Positions 37,194-45,209 of a stretch of DNA of 64,000 nucleotides are shown one piece after another. Both the position numbers and the translations under genes were made by a program. This DNA is from Aliarcobacter trophiarum LMG 25534 (GTDB taxonomy: Bacteria; Campylobacterota; Campylobacteria; Campylobacterales; Arcobacteraceae): NCBI RefSeq assembly GCF_003355515.1, contig NZ_CP031367.1, positions 1 through 64,000 on the forward strand, given 5' to 3'. The notes beneath the pieces were generated by a model that saw only the letters and a list, made by a program, of their open reading frames with translations, was not told the origin of the DNA and ran no database searches. Each line of letters begins with the position of its first letter. Within the stretch, counting starts at the first letter, position 1.

Positions 37194-38156
37194 ATGAACT
37201 ATAAAGAGATAGTAAAAGAGGTTTTACTGATTGAAGCAAAAGAGCTTGAAATTGCTTCAAGCTCTATCTCTTTTGATATAGAGAGTATTGTAGATTTAAT
37301 TGTAAATTCAAAAGGTAAATTAATTGTTACTGGTGTTGGAAAATCTGGACTTGTAGGTGCAAAAATTGCAGCTACACTTGCAAGTACAGGAACTAGCTCA
37401 TTCTTTCTTCATCCAACAGAGGCTATGCATGGCGATTTAGGAATGATTGGAAAAGATGATATAGTTTTAGGAATATCATATAGTGGAGAGAGTGAAGAGC
37501 TTATCCAAATTCTTCCACATATAAAAAGGTTTAATATCCCACTAATTGCAATGGCAAGAGATGAAAACTCAACGTTGGCTAAATATTCAGACTATTTTAT
37601 AAATATTAGTGTTAAAAAAGAGGCTTGTCCTCTTGATACTGCTCCAACATCTTCTACAACTTTAACAATGGCTATGGGTGATGCTCTTGCAGTTTGTTTG
37701 ATGAAAAAAAGAGATTTTAAGAAAGAGGATTTTGCATCTTTTCATCCAGGTGGTAGTTTAGGTAAAAAGCTCTTTATAAAATTGGATGATCTTTTAAGAA
37801 AAGAGAATCTTCCTGTTGTTTCACGTGAAACAAAATTAAAAGATGCAATTATTGTGATGAGTGAAGGGCGATTAGGAACTGTAATTATTGAAGATGAAGA
37901 AAATAGAGTAATTGGAGTTCTAAGTGATGGAGACTTGAGAAGAGCATTAATGAAAGATGATTTCTCTCTTGATTGTGGTGTTGAAACTATTGCAACTTTA
38001 AATCCAAGAACTTTTGATGATGATAATCTTTTAGCTAGTGATGCTTTACAAATCATTGAGAACTATAAAATTCAACTTCTCATAATTACAAATAAAAACA
38101 GAGAGTTAAAAGGCTTGTTACATATTCATGATCTTATAGAAGCAGGTATAAAATGA
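37194..38156 (+). CDS. kdsD: arabinose-5-phosphate isomerase (KpsF/GutQ type)
   Basis: Interconverts ribulose-5-phosphate and arabinose-5-phosphate, the first step of KDO synthesis for lipopolysaccharide. The 320-residue protein has an SIS domain (about 30-180; VTGVGKSGLVGAKIAATLASTG, HPTEAMHGDLGM, SYSGESEEL) and two CBS domains (about 200-320). It lies between rnj and a pseudouridine synthase gene, overlapping the latter by 4 nt. An exact parS sequence (37817-37832) is embedded in its reading frame as codons for VSRET. Confidence 0.95.
   Translation: MNYKEIVKEVLLIEAKELEIASSSISFDIESIVDLIVNSKGKLIVTGVGKSGLVGAKIAATLASTGTSSFFLHPTEAMHGDLGMIGKDDIVLGISYSGESEELIQILPHIKRFNIPLIAMARDENSTLAKYSDYFINISVKKEACPLDTAPTSSTTLTMAMGDALAVCLMKKRDFKKEDFASFHPGGSLGKKLFIKLDDLLRKENLPVVSRETKLKDAIIVMSEGRLGTVIIEDEENRVIGVLSDGDLRRALMKDDFSLDCGVETIATLNPRTFDDDNLLASDALQIIENYKIQLLIITNKNRELKGLLHIHDLIEAGIK
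37817..37832. other. parS: exact parS centromere-like site inside kdsD
   Basis: TGTTTCACGTGAAACA is identical to the 16-bp palindromic parS consensus bound by chromosomal ParB/Spo0J. It lies about 38 kb from dnaA, in the expected origin-proximal zone. ParB binding itself is inferred. Confidence 0.85.
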
Positions 38157-38983
38157 GAAAAGATATAAATAAAGATGCAAAAAGAGCAGATAGCAATACA
38201 AGAGATAATGAGCAGTTAAGACTAAATAAATTCATTTCACACAACAGTCAATACTCAAGAAGAGAGGCAGATGCTCTTATTTCTGAAGGGAAAGTTAGAG
38301 TAAACAACAGAGTGATTACAGATTTAGCTACAAAGGTAAAATCTACAGATAAAGTAGAGATTGGTAAAAAAATTATAAAAGAGGACAAAAACCGTATTTA
38401 CACAGTAATTGTTTATAATAAACCAAAAGGCGAGCTTGTAACTAAAGTAGATCCTCAAGGAAGAAAGACAATTTACGATGGTTTAGAGAGCAAATATAAA
38501 CACTTTTTGAGTGTTGGAAGACTAGATTATGCTAGTGAGGGAGTTTTGCTTTTAAGTGATAGTGTAGAGGTTGTAAATGCTCTTATGCACTCAAATCTTG
38601 AAAGAGTATATAAAGTAAAAGTGAGTGGACATATTTCTCCAAAAGTTGAAATGGCAATGCAAAAAGGATTAGAGATAGAAGATGCAACAAAAGGTGCATA
38701 TAAAAAGACAAAGATAAAATCTATGAGTTTTGCGCCATTTTTAGCTTATGATATTCAAACAAATGGAGAAAAAATATCTAAGATTAAAGTAGTTATTAGT
38801 GAGGGGAAAAATAGAGAACTTAGAAGATTCTTTGCTCACTTTGGCTTAGATGTTATGGATTTAAAAAGAGTTGAATATGGTGGGGTTAGTTTAAATAATC
38901 TTCCAACAGGAAAATCAAGATTTTTATCAAAAGATGAGTACAAAAATCTTAGAATTTTTCTAGATGAAAAAGACAATGGTTGA
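38153..38983 (+). CDS. rluB: RsuA/RluB-family pseudouridine synthase
   Basis: Isomerises uridine in rRNA. The 276-residue protein has an N-terminal S4 RNA-binding domain (about 20-70; LNKFISHNSQYSRREADALI) after a short charged tail, and the catalytic domain with the active-site Asp in GRLDYASEGVLLLS, then KSTYK-like YKVKVSG and the closing NRELRRFF. The layout is that of RluB (23S rRNA U2605) rather than RluE/F, which is a reading by resemblance. It overlaps kdsD and the rarA start. Confidence 0.88.
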   Translation: MRKDINKDAKRADSNTRDNEQLRLNKFISHNSQYSRREADALISEGKVRVNNRVITDLATKVKSTDKVEIGKKIIKEDKNRIYTVIVYNKPKGELVTKVDPQGRKTIYDGLESKYKHFLSVGRLDYASEGVLLLSDSVEVVNALMHSNLERVYKVKVSGHISPKVEMAMQKGLEIEDATKGAYKKTKIKSMSFAPFLAYDIQTNGEKISKIKVVISEGKNRELRRFFAHFGLDVMDLKRVEYGGVSLNNLPTGKSRFLSKDEYKNLRIFLDEKDNG

Positions 38984-40160
38984 TTTATCAAATAAATATC
39001 GCCCTATAAGATTAGAAGATTTTATAGGGCAAACTCATATTTTAGGGCAAGATAAAGCATTATATAAGCTAATAAAACAAAAAGAGATTCCTCATCTATT
39101 TTTCTATGGAAAACCAGGAACTGGCAAAACAACACTAGCAAAAATCATAGCAAAAGAGTTAGGAAGTGACTACTACTATTTCAATGCAACAACTATAAAA
39201 GTAGAAGATTTAAGAAAGGTATTTGATAGATATAAAGATAGTTTTATTAAGCCTTTGATTTTTATAGATGAAGTTCATAGATTATCAAAAAATCAGCAAG
39301 AAGTTTTGCTTCCTATTATGGAAAGTTATAGTGCAAAAATTATTGGAGCTAGTACAGAAAATCCATTTTTCACTCTTACAAGTGCTATTAGATCTAGATC
39401 ATTTTTATATGAATTTTTACCTTTTTCATATAGTGATATGGAGAAGATTTTAAATATTGTTTTAAAAGATATTGATATAGTTTTGACTAAAGATGCTAAA
39501 GAATATTTGATATACTCAAGTAGTGGAGATGCTAGAGCTATGCTAACACTATTAAACTTTTCAATAAAGATTGATAAAGATATTAAGCTAGATACTTTAA
39601 AAGAGCTAAGAGCAAATATTATAGGAGATGGAGTTAGTTCTAGCTCTTCACACTATGATTTAGCAAGTGCTATGATAAAATCTCTAAGAGGTTCAAATGT
39701 TGACGCTTCACTTTATTATATGGCAAGATTAATAGATGGAGGAGAGAGTGTAGATTTTATTACTAGAAGACTTGTAATTTTTGCTAGTGAAGATATAGGA
39801 AACGCAAATCCAAATGCTTTAAATCTGGCAGTATCAACTATGAGTGCATGTAATAAAATTGGCTATCCAGAATCCAGAATAATTTTGGCTCAATGTGCAA
39901 TATACTTAGCATCAAGTCCAAAATCAAATAGTGCTTATAAAGCAATTAATAAAGCTCTTGAGCAGATAAAAAATGGCAAGATTCTTGATATTCCAAAACA
40001 TTTAGATAGTCAACACATAGGATATTTATATCCTCATGACTTTGGCGGATATGTAGAACAAGAGTATTTAAAAGAAGATTTAAATCTTTATCACTCACTT
40101 GATATTGGATTTGAAAAAACTTTAAGTGAGTGGTTAAAGAAAATAAAAGGAGAGAGTTGA
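38964..40160 (+). CDS. rarA: replication-associated recombination protein RarA (MgsA)
   Basis: Clamp-loader-like AAA+ ATPase acting at stalled replication forks. Walker A KPGTGKTT (about 50-57), Walker B FIDEVHR, sensor 1 GASTENP and an Arg-finger region SAIRSRS are present, followed by the C-terminal tetramerisation domain (YHSLDIGFEKTLSEWL). The length of about 395 residues is slightly short. The start is either ATG 38964 or ATG 38976; neither has a strong Shine-Dalgarno, consistent with coupling to the overlapping pseudouridine synthase gene. Confidence 0.94.
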   Translation: MKKTMVDLSNKYRPIRLEDFIGQTHILGQDKALYKLIKQKEIPHLFFYGKPGTGKTTLAKIIAKELGSDYYYFNATTIKVEDLRKVFDRYKDSFIKPLIFIDEVHRLSKNQQEVLLPIMESYSAKIIGASTENPFFTLTSAIRSRSFLYEFLPFSYSDMEKILNIVLKDIDIVLTKDAKEYLIYSSSGDARAMLTLLNFSIKIDKDIKLDTLKELRANIIGDGVSSSSSHYDLASAMIKSLRGSNVDASLYYMARLIDGGESVDFITRRLVIFASEDIGNANPNALNLAVSTMSACNKIGYPESRIILAQCAIYLASSPKSNSAYKAINKALEQIKNGKILDIPKHLDSQHIGYLYPHDFGGYVEQEYLKEDLNLYHSLDIGFEKTLSEWLKKIKGES

Positions 40161-40215
40161 AAACTTTTCTTTAAACTTTGATAAAATAGTACTCATTATA
40201 AAATAGGAGAAGAAA

Positions 40216-40725
40216 ATGGAATACTACACATGGGTTTTAAGTTTACATGTTATTGCAGTACTATCTTGGATGGCAATGTTATTTTATTTACCACGACTTT
40301 TTGTTTATCATGTAGAAAATATAGAGAAAAAAGAGTTTGTAGAGGTTGTAAAAATACAAGAGTACAAGATATATAAATATATTGGAAATCCTGCTATGTA
40401 TGTGACAATATTTAGTGGAGTTGCAATGGTAGTATTAAATCCTCTTCTCTTAAGTCAAGATTGGTTCCATGCAAAGCTTTTAATGGTACTCTTACTAAGT
40501 ATCTACTCACTATCACTTGAAGTTTATAGAAAACAGTTAGAAAGTGGAACTTGTAAGAAAAGTGGTAAATTCTTTCGTATGTACAATGAGCAACCAACAC
40601 TTTTAGCAATTTTGATAGTTACATATGTAATTACAAAATCTTTTTCAGTGCTATTTACGGTGATTATTGTGATGCTATTTGCATTTATCTCTTATATGAT
40701 TTTAAAACCAAAAAAGGGAAATTAA
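40216..40725 (+). CDS. hemJ: HemJ-like protoporphyrinogen oxidase (UPF0093)
   Basis: Membrane protein of 169 residues with four to five helices, matching the HemJ family that oxidises protoporphyrinogen IX in many bacteria lacking HemG and HemY. The conserved early segment LHVIAVLSWMAMLFYLPRLFVYH carries the heme-ligand His, and FFRMYNEQPTLLAI is the conserved third-helix motif. GGAG precedes the ATG. It ends directly before the PhoH gene (stop and start adjacent), so the two are co-transcribed. Confidence 0.88.
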   Translation: MEYYTWVLSLHVIAVLSWMAMLFYLPRLFVYHVENIEKKEFVEVVKIQEYKIYKYIGNPAMYVTIFSGVAMVVLNPLLLSQDWFHAKLLMVLLLSIYSLSLEVYRKQLESGTCKKSGKFFRMYNEQPTLLAILIVTYVITKSFSVLFTVIIVMLFAFISYMILKPKKGN

Positions 40726-42126
40726 ATGAATTTTGAAAAATACTATCTTTTGGATACAAATATACTTTTAGAAAATGCTTCGAATATTTTTAAATTAAGT
40801 GATAGTGGAAACAACCTTTTAATACTTACTGAAACGGTTTTAGATGAAATAGATAGCAAAAAAAGTGGATTTGAAGAGATAAATTTCCAAGCTAGAGAGT
40901 TTGCGAGAATATTAGAAAACTCAAAAGTTCATGATAGTTTTTGTTTTGAAGACAAAAAGATTATTAGAGTAAATATTGAAAATAGTAAAACTATAATAGA
41001 TATTATCTCAAAAGAGGAGTATAAAGCTAGTAGTAAAAATATATCACTCAATATTTTAAATGATAGAAAAATTCTTGAAATTGCAAGTGAAATTAAAGAG
41101 TTTTATACAAAAGATATAATCTTTATATCAATGGATATTATGGCAAGAACACGAGCCTTGAGTCTTGATATAAAAACTGAAGCACTTCATGGTAAAGAGC
41201 TTGATAAACTAGATTTCAAATTTATTAAGGAGATAGAGATAAATTTTGAAGATTTAGAGAGCTTAAATAATCAAGATATTATAAACTTTGATGAAGAGTA
41301 CAGTTACAATAACTTCTCTTATTGCTTTAAGGTAAAAAGTTCAGATCAAGTAATATTAGCAAGTATTGTAAATGAAAAGATAGTTTTATTAGATGAAGTT
41401 GAGATTAGAAATCAGATAATAACTCCACTAAATAAAGAGCAACTATTTTTCTCAAATGCAATTATAAATCACTTTTACAATGTATTAATAGTAGAAGCAA
41501 AAGCTGGAAGTGGAAAGACTCTCTTGGCATTAAGTGGAGCTTTAAAACTAGTACGTCAAAAAGAGTTTCAAAAAATTATCTATATAAGAAACTCTATTGA
41601 GTCCTTAGACAAAGGTGAAGATGTAGGATATCTACCAGGGCTTGAAGAGAAATTTGCAATTTATAATCATCCTTTGATGGATAGTTTAGATTATATAATA
41701 AGAAGCGAACATAAAAGAAAAAGAAACAAAAGAAGTGATGTACCATATAACCCACTTGATGATAGCGAAGTAACTGCAAGAGTAGAACAGATGATTTCCA
41801 ACTATGGTATTGAGACAATGTGGGTAGGAGAGATGAGAGGACGAACTTTATCAAATAGCTTTATAATCATAGATGAAGCACAAAATATGTCAAATAAAAC
41901 TATGCAGATGGTTTTATCAAGAATTGATAATAGTTGTAAAGTTGTTATATTAGGTTCAAACAAACAAATAGATAATTTCTATGTAAACAGATATACAAAT
42001 GCACTAACAACTCTTCTAAAATCAACTCAAGCTGAAAATCATCTTGTAAATATTTTTGCGATAAAACTTGAAAAGGTTCTAAGAGGACCAATAACTGAGT
42101 GGGCTGAGGATATTTTTAGTAAATAA
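40726..42126 (+). CDS. phoH: PIN-PhoH family ATPase
   Basis: A 466-residue protein with an N-terminal PIN nuclease domain (YYLLDTNILLENA with the metal-binding Asp, further acidic residues to about 150) and a C-terminal PhoH P-loop domain (Walker A AKAGSGKTLLA near 258, Walker B SFIIIDEAQNMS, and a GSNKQID segment). Such PhoH2-type proteins act as RNA helicase/nucleases in mycobacteria; physiological targets here are unknown. It directly follows hemJ and precedes an orphan antitoxin-like gene. Confidence 0.92.
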   Translation: MNFEKYYLLDTNILLENASNIFKLSDSGNNLLILTETVLDEIDSKKSGFEEINFQAREFARILENSKVHDSFCFEDKKIIRVNIENSKTIIDIISKEEYKASSKNISLNILNDRKILEIASEIKEFYTKDIIFISMDIMARTRALSLDIKTEALHGKELDKLDFKFIKEIEINFEDLESLNNQDIINFDEEYSYNNFSYCFKVKSSDQVILASIVNEKIVLLDEVEIRNQIITPLNKEQLFFSNAIINHFYNVLIVEAKAGSGKTLLALSGALKLVRQKEFQKIIYIRNSIESLDKGEDVGYLPGLEEKFAIYNHPLMDSLDYIIRSEHKRKRNKRSDVPYNPLDDSEVTARVEQMISNYGIETMWVGEMRGRTLSNSFIIIDEAQNMSNKTMQMVLSRIDNSCKVVILGSNKQIDNFYVNRYTNALTTLLKSTQAENHLVNIFAIKLEKVLRGPITEWAEDIFSK

Positions 42127-42153
42127 ATACTTTTCTATATATAATTTATAAAA

Positions 42154-42192
42154 TGTGTTATAATACAAGATATTTTATGTAAAGGGTTACAT
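42154..42192 (+). promoter_or_regulatory. promoter/operator and Shine-Dalgarno hairpin of the antitoxin-like gene
   Basis: TATAAT (42159-42164) lies inside a near-palindrome TGTGTTATAATACA (42154-42167; 12 of 14 symmetric), a likely autoregulatory site. Just downstream ATGTAA (42177-42182) and TTACAT (42187-42192) form a 6-bp stem whose loop AGGG is the Shine-Dalgarno, one base before the ATG. Confidence 0.5.
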
Positions 42193-42193
42193 T

Positions 42194-42595
42194 ATGTCTT
42201 TATTACAATACACATCAGATGAGATGTTTTCGGCAACAGATTTGGTAAGAAAAAATAAATCTATTTTTGATAAATTACAAAAAAAAGAGATAGAAAAAGC
42301 GATAATACTCCGAGATGGCAAACCATCTATAATAATGATAGACTTTTCACAGTATGAGAAAATAATGAAAGATTATTTGAATTTAAAAGCTGGAAATAGT
42401 ACAAATATAAACACAAAAACTATAAATGAAACTGTAACAGAAGAACAAACTATAAAAGGTGACTCAAAAATTAGTCAAGAAGATTATGAAGCTGCTATGA
42501 AAGAGATTGAGCAGATAAGTTTTAATTCAGATTTTAGTATTAAAGATGATGAGGAAAAAGCACCACAAGCACTAAAAGAGTTTTGGGAAAAATAG
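42194..42595 (+). CDS. Phd/YefM-like antitoxin-family protein without partner
   Basis: A 133-residue protein whose first ~60 residues have the Phd/YefM N-terminal DNA-binding pattern: SDEMFSATDLVRKNKSIFDKL, KAIILRDGKPSIIMIDFSQYEKIM. The C-terminal half is acidic and low-complexity (many Asn, Thr, Glu), as in antitoxin tails. No toxin gene (Doc, YoeB, RelE type) follows; the next features are a parS-like site and an opposite-strand gene. It could be a solitary regulator, an antitoxin for a distant toxin, or something repurposed near parS. Its promoter overlaps a palindrome. Confidence 0.8.
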   Translation: MSLLQYTSDEMFSATDLVRKNKSIFDKLQKKEIEKAIILRDGKPSIIMIDFSQYEKIMKDYLNLKAGNSTNINTKTINETVTEEQTIKGDSKISQEDYEAAMKEIEQISFNSDFSIKDDEEKAPQALKEFWEK

Positions 42596-42596
42596 T

Positions 42597-42616
42597 AATG
42601 TTTCACGGGAAACATT
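42597..42616. other. parS: parS-like palindrome with one mismatch
   Basis: TGTTTCACGGGAAACA (42599-42614) matches the parS consensus at 15 of 16 positions (T to G at position 10). The 8-nt arms 42597-42604 and 42609-42616 are perfectly complementary around ACGG. It lies between the antitoxin-like gene and the end of the asparagine-synthase-like gene, 4.8 kb from the exact parS. It could double as a hairpin terminator. Confidence 0.65.
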
Positions 42617-42663
42617 TAGAAAGTAAAACCATTTAGAATAAGTTTTTAGTAGTATAAATAGAT

Positions 42664-44256
42664 TTAAAGATATATCTTTTTATACCATAAAGAAAAAACA
42701 AAAAGAGAGTACAAATGCTGTTTAAATTTATTTGAACTTGCCAATGTAAAAATATGTTTCAAATAATTTTCATTAAAAAATTGTGTTTGCTTATTTACTT
42801 CTAAAATGGTTTCTAGTATAGAGTTTCCAAACTCTTCTTGAAGCCATTCATTAAAAGGACTATTAAAACCTTTCTTTACCCTATTTATAATCTCATTTGG
42901 AATATGTTTTTGAGCTATTTTCTTTAGTAGATATTTGTTAGTATCTCCCATTTTAAGTTGACTTTCTATACTAAAAATATATTTAACTATATCATTATCC
43001 AAAAAAGGTGTATGTATTTGCAAGGAGTTTATATTTGAAACTTTATATACTTTTGATAAAACAGGATTTGAAACCCAAAGTTTTAGATCAATATAGCTCA
43101 TATTATCTATAAAATCTTTTTTTGGAGTTTCATTTTTGAATGTTGGAACTTTTACAAAAAGCTTTCTTTTTTGTATATCATTAAAAATCTCTCCAAAAGA
43201 GTTATATATATTTTGCTTTTTTACAACTCTTCTCAAAAACTCACTCTCTTTTGTATTGTTTTGTAAAGCGGATATTATCTCATCTAAAAAACTATTTTGC
43301 TCTTTTGATAAAGATTTCTCAAAATTGTGATATTTCAAAAATTTTGCATAGTTATCATATCCTAAAAAAAGCTCATCAGCTCCTTCTCCAGAGAGCAAAG
43401 AGTTTACACCAAAATCTTTAACATTTTTTAATAAAAAATTTAGTGGAATAGCTGCACTGTCTCCATGAGGTTCATCAAAGAACTCTAAAGAGCTATAAAA
43501 ACTATCTAAGTACTGTTTTTTATTAATTATAACTTCATGATGATTTGAGTTTATATGATTTGAAGCGATTCTTGCATAGGAAAGCTCACAATAGTTTTTG
43601 TACTGACTATAACCTATAGAAAAGGTATCTATTTTTTTACCAGATAATTTTGTATATATTGAAGATATAAGTGAACTATCAACTCCACCACTTAAAAGTG
43701 TACTAGGAGATGATTTAAGCCGTTTTTCTATTGCAGAGAATAAAAGCTTCTCTAAATCATTTAAAGCTATACTTTCATCATTTATAGCCTTGTAAGTGTT
43801 TATTTTATAGTACCTCTTTTTTGTTAACTCTTTTTTTGGTTCAAAAATCAAATATGAAGCCTCTTCAAGTTTATAAATATCATTATAAAAGGTATCTTCA
43901 CCAAAAGTTGAGAAGTATTGGATATATTTACTAAGAGCTAATTTATTCATTTTTGGAGTAATTGATAACTCTTTTAAAATATCTTTTATAGAAGTTGAGA
44001 ATATGAATATTTCATTTTTTATATAATAATATAGTGGAATATTTCCAAATCTATCTCTTGAACAAAAGTAAAGATTTTTTATTTTATCATAGATGCAAAA
44101 GGCAAAGTTTCCATCTAATTTTGAAACAAAATCAAAGCTATATTTAAGATAAAAATCTTCTAAGAGTTCAAATTCATTTTTAAATGTGTAAATATTTGTG
44201 TTATAAATTTCACCTTCAAAATAAATTGTAAAATCTTTAAGATCAAGTTTTTTCAT
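42664..44256 (-). CDS. asparagine-synthase-like protein lacking the glutaminase Cys
   Basis: A 530-residue AsnB relative. The C-terminal synthetase domain is intact: PP-loop LSGGVDSSL (about 190-198), GEGADELFLGY, and TPFLDNDIVKYIF. The N-terminal glutaminase domain, however, starts in its middle (FEGEIYN, LDGNFAFCIYD, CSRDRFGNIPLYYY), so the Cys2 nucleophile and the first ~60 residues are missing, and no upstream coding is available because the AEC gene ends 4 nt before the ATG. It may use ammonia, or amidate another carboxylate. True length about 600 in the family. Confidence 0.85.
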   Translation of the reverse strand: MKKLDLKDFTIYFEGEIYNTNIYTFKNEFELLEDFYLKYSFDFVSKLDGNFAFCIYDKIKNLYFCSRDRFGNIPLYYYIKNEIFIFSTSIKDILKELSITPKMNKLALSKYIQYFSTFGEDTFYNDIYKLEEASYLIFEPKKELTKKRYYKINTYKAINDESIALNDLEKLLFSAIEKRLKSSPSTLLSGGVDSSLISSIYTKLSGKKIDTFSIGYSQYKNYCELSYARIASNHINSNHHEVIINKKQYLDSFYSSLEFFDEPHGDSAAIPLNFLLKNVKDFGVNSLLSGEGADELFLGYDNYAKFLKYHNFEKSLSKEQNSFLDEIISALQNNTKESEFLRRVVKKQNIYNSFGEIFNDIQKRKLFVKVPTFKNETPKKDFIDNMSYIDLKLWVSNPVLSKVYKVSNINSLQIHTPFLDNDIVKYIFSIESQLKMGDTNKYLLKKIAQKHIPNEIINRVKKGFNSPFNEWLQEEFGNSILETILEVNKQTQFFNENYLKHIFTLASSNKFKQHLYSLFVFSLWYKKIYL

Positions 44257-44260
44257 ATAT

Positions 44261-45175
44261 TTACTTTATAAAATAGTCAATAATCTCAATGTAAAAGTGC
44301 AATAAAAGTACAAAAATAGCACTAGAAACTAAAATGGTTGCAGCAACATCACTAGATTTTACATTATATATTACAGAAAAATTTACATTATTTACAGCAA
44401 GTGGAACCATTAGCTCCATAATAATAATGGAAGCAATCATAGAGTTTAAATCTGTAAAGTTTATAATTAAAATAAGACCTATAACAGGTAATAAAATATG
44501 TTTAACAAAACTAATATGTAAAGATAACTTCCAAGGAATAGCTTTTATCTTTACACTATATAAATAAGTTCCAAAAATCATAAGTTGAAGAGTTAAAGCA
44601 CTATATGCACCCATTTCTAAGGCAAAATCAAACTCTTTGGGAATAGGTATCTTATAGTAGTTTATAAAAAGAGCAAAAACGGCAAACCAAATAACAGGGA
44701 TTTTAAATATAGATTTTATTGATTGCCAAAAATTAAACTGTTCTCTTGCAAAAAAGAAGATAGAGACTGTATACATAAAAAAGATATTTGCGATATTTAT
44801 AATACTAGTATATGGTACACTCTGCTCTCCAAAAAGTGCAATTCCCAAAGGAATACCTAAATTACCAGTATTTCCTATAAGAGCAGTTGCTAAAAAGATA
44901 TTATTATCTGTTTTTGATGAGAATATAAATTTTGAGTACAAAAGCATTAAACCTAAAGTACTTAACATACAAATAATAGTAAATATTGGAGAAAAAATAA
45001 ACTCATAATTTAAAGGTTCTTTTGTTAATCCCCAAAAAATCATAATTGGTTGTAGATAGTAAAGGGAGATTAAAACTAAAGTTTTTTCATCTATTTGAGT
45101 TTGTAGCTTTTTTTTTGCAATAAAACCCAAAAAGATAAAAAAATAGATAGGAAGAACTGAAAGTATAGCTTCTAT
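44261..45175 (-). CDS. AEC-family transporter, apparent AUA start
   Basis: A membrane transporter of the auxin-efflux-carrier family with ten expected helices; TALIGNTGNLGIPLGIALFG is the conserved motif of the first half and the second half ends ILVSSAIFVLLLHFYIEII. The first helix (EAILSVLPIYFFIFLGF) is encoded upstream of any ATG/GTG/TTG: the frame opens after a stop at 45179-45181, and an AAAGGA Shine-Dalgarno (45187-45182) sits 6 nt before ATA 45175. TTG 45130 is the first standard start but lacks a Shine-Dalgarno and would delete most of helix 1. I use ATA 45175. Substrates in this family are organic acids such as malate. Confidence 0.8.
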   Translation of the reverse strand: MEAILSVLPIYFFIFLGFIAKKKLQTQIDEKTLVLISLYYLQPIMIFWGLTKEPLNYEFIFSPIFTIICMLSTLGLMLLYSKFIFSSKTDNNIFLATALIGNTGNLGIPLGIALFGEQSVPYTSIINIANIFFMYTVSIFFFAREQFNFWQSIKSIFKIPVIWFAVFALFINYYKIPIPKEFDFALEMGAYSALTLQLMIFGTYLYSVKIKAIPWKLSLHISFVKHILLPVIGLILIINFTDLNSMIASIIIMELMVPLAVNNVNFSVIYNVKSSDVAATILVSSAIFVLLLHFYIEIIDYFIK

Positions 45176-45188
45176 TTTTTATCCTTTA

Positions 45189-45209
45189 GTAGCAGTCTTA
45201 AACTGCTAC
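45189..45209 (-). other. hairpin around the pit stop codon, upstream of the AEC gene
   Basis: GTAGCAGT (45189-45196) and ACTGCTAC (45202-45209) form an 8-bp stem; the pit stop codon lies in the 5-nt loop. No T-run follows on the minus strand; instead the AAAGGA Shine-Dalgarno of the AEC gene does, so the structure could uncouple the two genes or attenuate. Confidence 0.55.

Noticed and set aside
42664-42679. Palindrome AAAGATATATCTTT at the end of the asparagine-synthase-like gene as terminator
   Set aside because: The loop would be two bases and the composition is nearly all A/T; no support beyond symmetry.
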